Below, piece after piece: positions 5,371-5,474 of a stretch of 5,474 bases of DNA. The position numbers and the translations under genes are program-made. Origin of the DNA: Alteromonadaceae bacterium UBA2620 (GTDB taxonomy: Bacteria > Pseudomonadota > Gammaproteobacteria > Enterobacterales > Alteromonadaceae); contig DDJQ01000002.1 of assembly GCA_002339125.1 (NCBI GenBank), positions 1 to 5,474 of the forward strand, written 5' to 3'. The notes under the pieces were generated by a model, which saw only the letters and a list, made by a program, of their open reading frames with translations, was not told the DNA's origin and ran no database searches. The first letter of the stretch is position 1. Every line of letters starts with the position of its first letter.

Positions 5371-5474
5371 TTGAACCAACAGCCTAATAATCCGTTACAC
5401 GGCTTAACACTAGAAAAAATTCTCACTCGTTTACAACAACATTATGGTTGGGGAGTATAAGAAATATTAACGCT
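5371..5474 (+). pseudogene. VF530/DUF2132 family protein, 5' part, broken and running off the window
   Basis: The frame from TTG at 5371 reads NNPLHGLTLEKILTRLQQHY and then GWGV before a TAA at 5458-5460. This is the conserved N-terminal half of the VF530/DUF2132 family, small DNA-binding-like proteins of about 65-80 residues whose full domain continues past the GW with an LGxxININ-like segment. Here the stop comes immediately after GWGV. A few bases on, another frame reads NINA, resembling the ININ part, so about 11 bases may be missing. The window ends before the C-terminal half could be seen. No in-frame ATG exists upstream; TTG with AGG about ten bases before it is the best start. Its function is unknown. 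The family call is good; whether it is a true pseudogene or a contig-end error is open. Confidence 0.7.

Noticed and set aside
1..5474. CRISPR array, insertion sequence ends or attachment sites
   Set aside because: No regularly spaced repeats, no transposase or integrase fragment that could be recognised, and no long terminal inverted or direct repeats were seen.

Overview
The window looks like a piece of a marine-type gammaproteobacterial chromosome, most likely of the Alteromonadales (Alteromonas/Shewanella-like). The basis is recall of protein families (YcgL, YcgM, YcgN, RNase D) and of the gene order rnd-ycgL-lytic transglycosylase-ycgM-ycgN; I could not run a search. It may be a whole short contig, because the last reading frame runs off the right edge.

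Positions 16-3632 hold a tight five-gene block, all on the minus strand. In transcription order it reads rnd (RNase D, 3'-5' exoribonuclease), ycgL, an MltB-type lytic murein transglycosylase, ycgM (FAH family) and ycgN (cysteine-rich UPF0260). Gaps between genes are 8, 10, 1 and 1 bases. Three of the ribosome-binding sites are nearly identical AAGGGG/AGGGGA boxes that lie in, or touch, the end of the upstream gene. This looks like one translationally coupled operon. The products do not form one obvious pathway: RNA processing, wall remodelling, a metabolite-repair-like enzyme and a metal/cysteine protein of unknown role.

Positions 3633-4004 contain a near-perfect intrinsic-terminator structure whose U tract runs straight into the rnd start codon, a 42-codon open frame that ends just before that hairpin, and otherwise no gene. 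I recall a terminator-like hairpin plus U-rich leader upstream of E. coli rnd, so this may be a conserved control element.

Positions 4005-4859 encode an exported ModA-like substrate-binding protein. It has no ABC permease or ATPase nearby and lacks residues that bind molybdate in true ModA. This half of the window is visibly more AT-rich than the operon.

Positions 4860-5474 contain no intact gene. Several coding-like fragments (two small membrane-protein pieces on the minus strand, and the start of a VF530/DUF2132 protein on the plus strand) are each broken by frame changes or a stop. This is either a decaying stretch or low-quality sequence at a contig end; the sequence alone cannot decide.

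I did not find a clearly new multi-gene system. The items most worth a second look are the rnd leader structure, the orphan binding protein, and the cluster of broken small reading frames.
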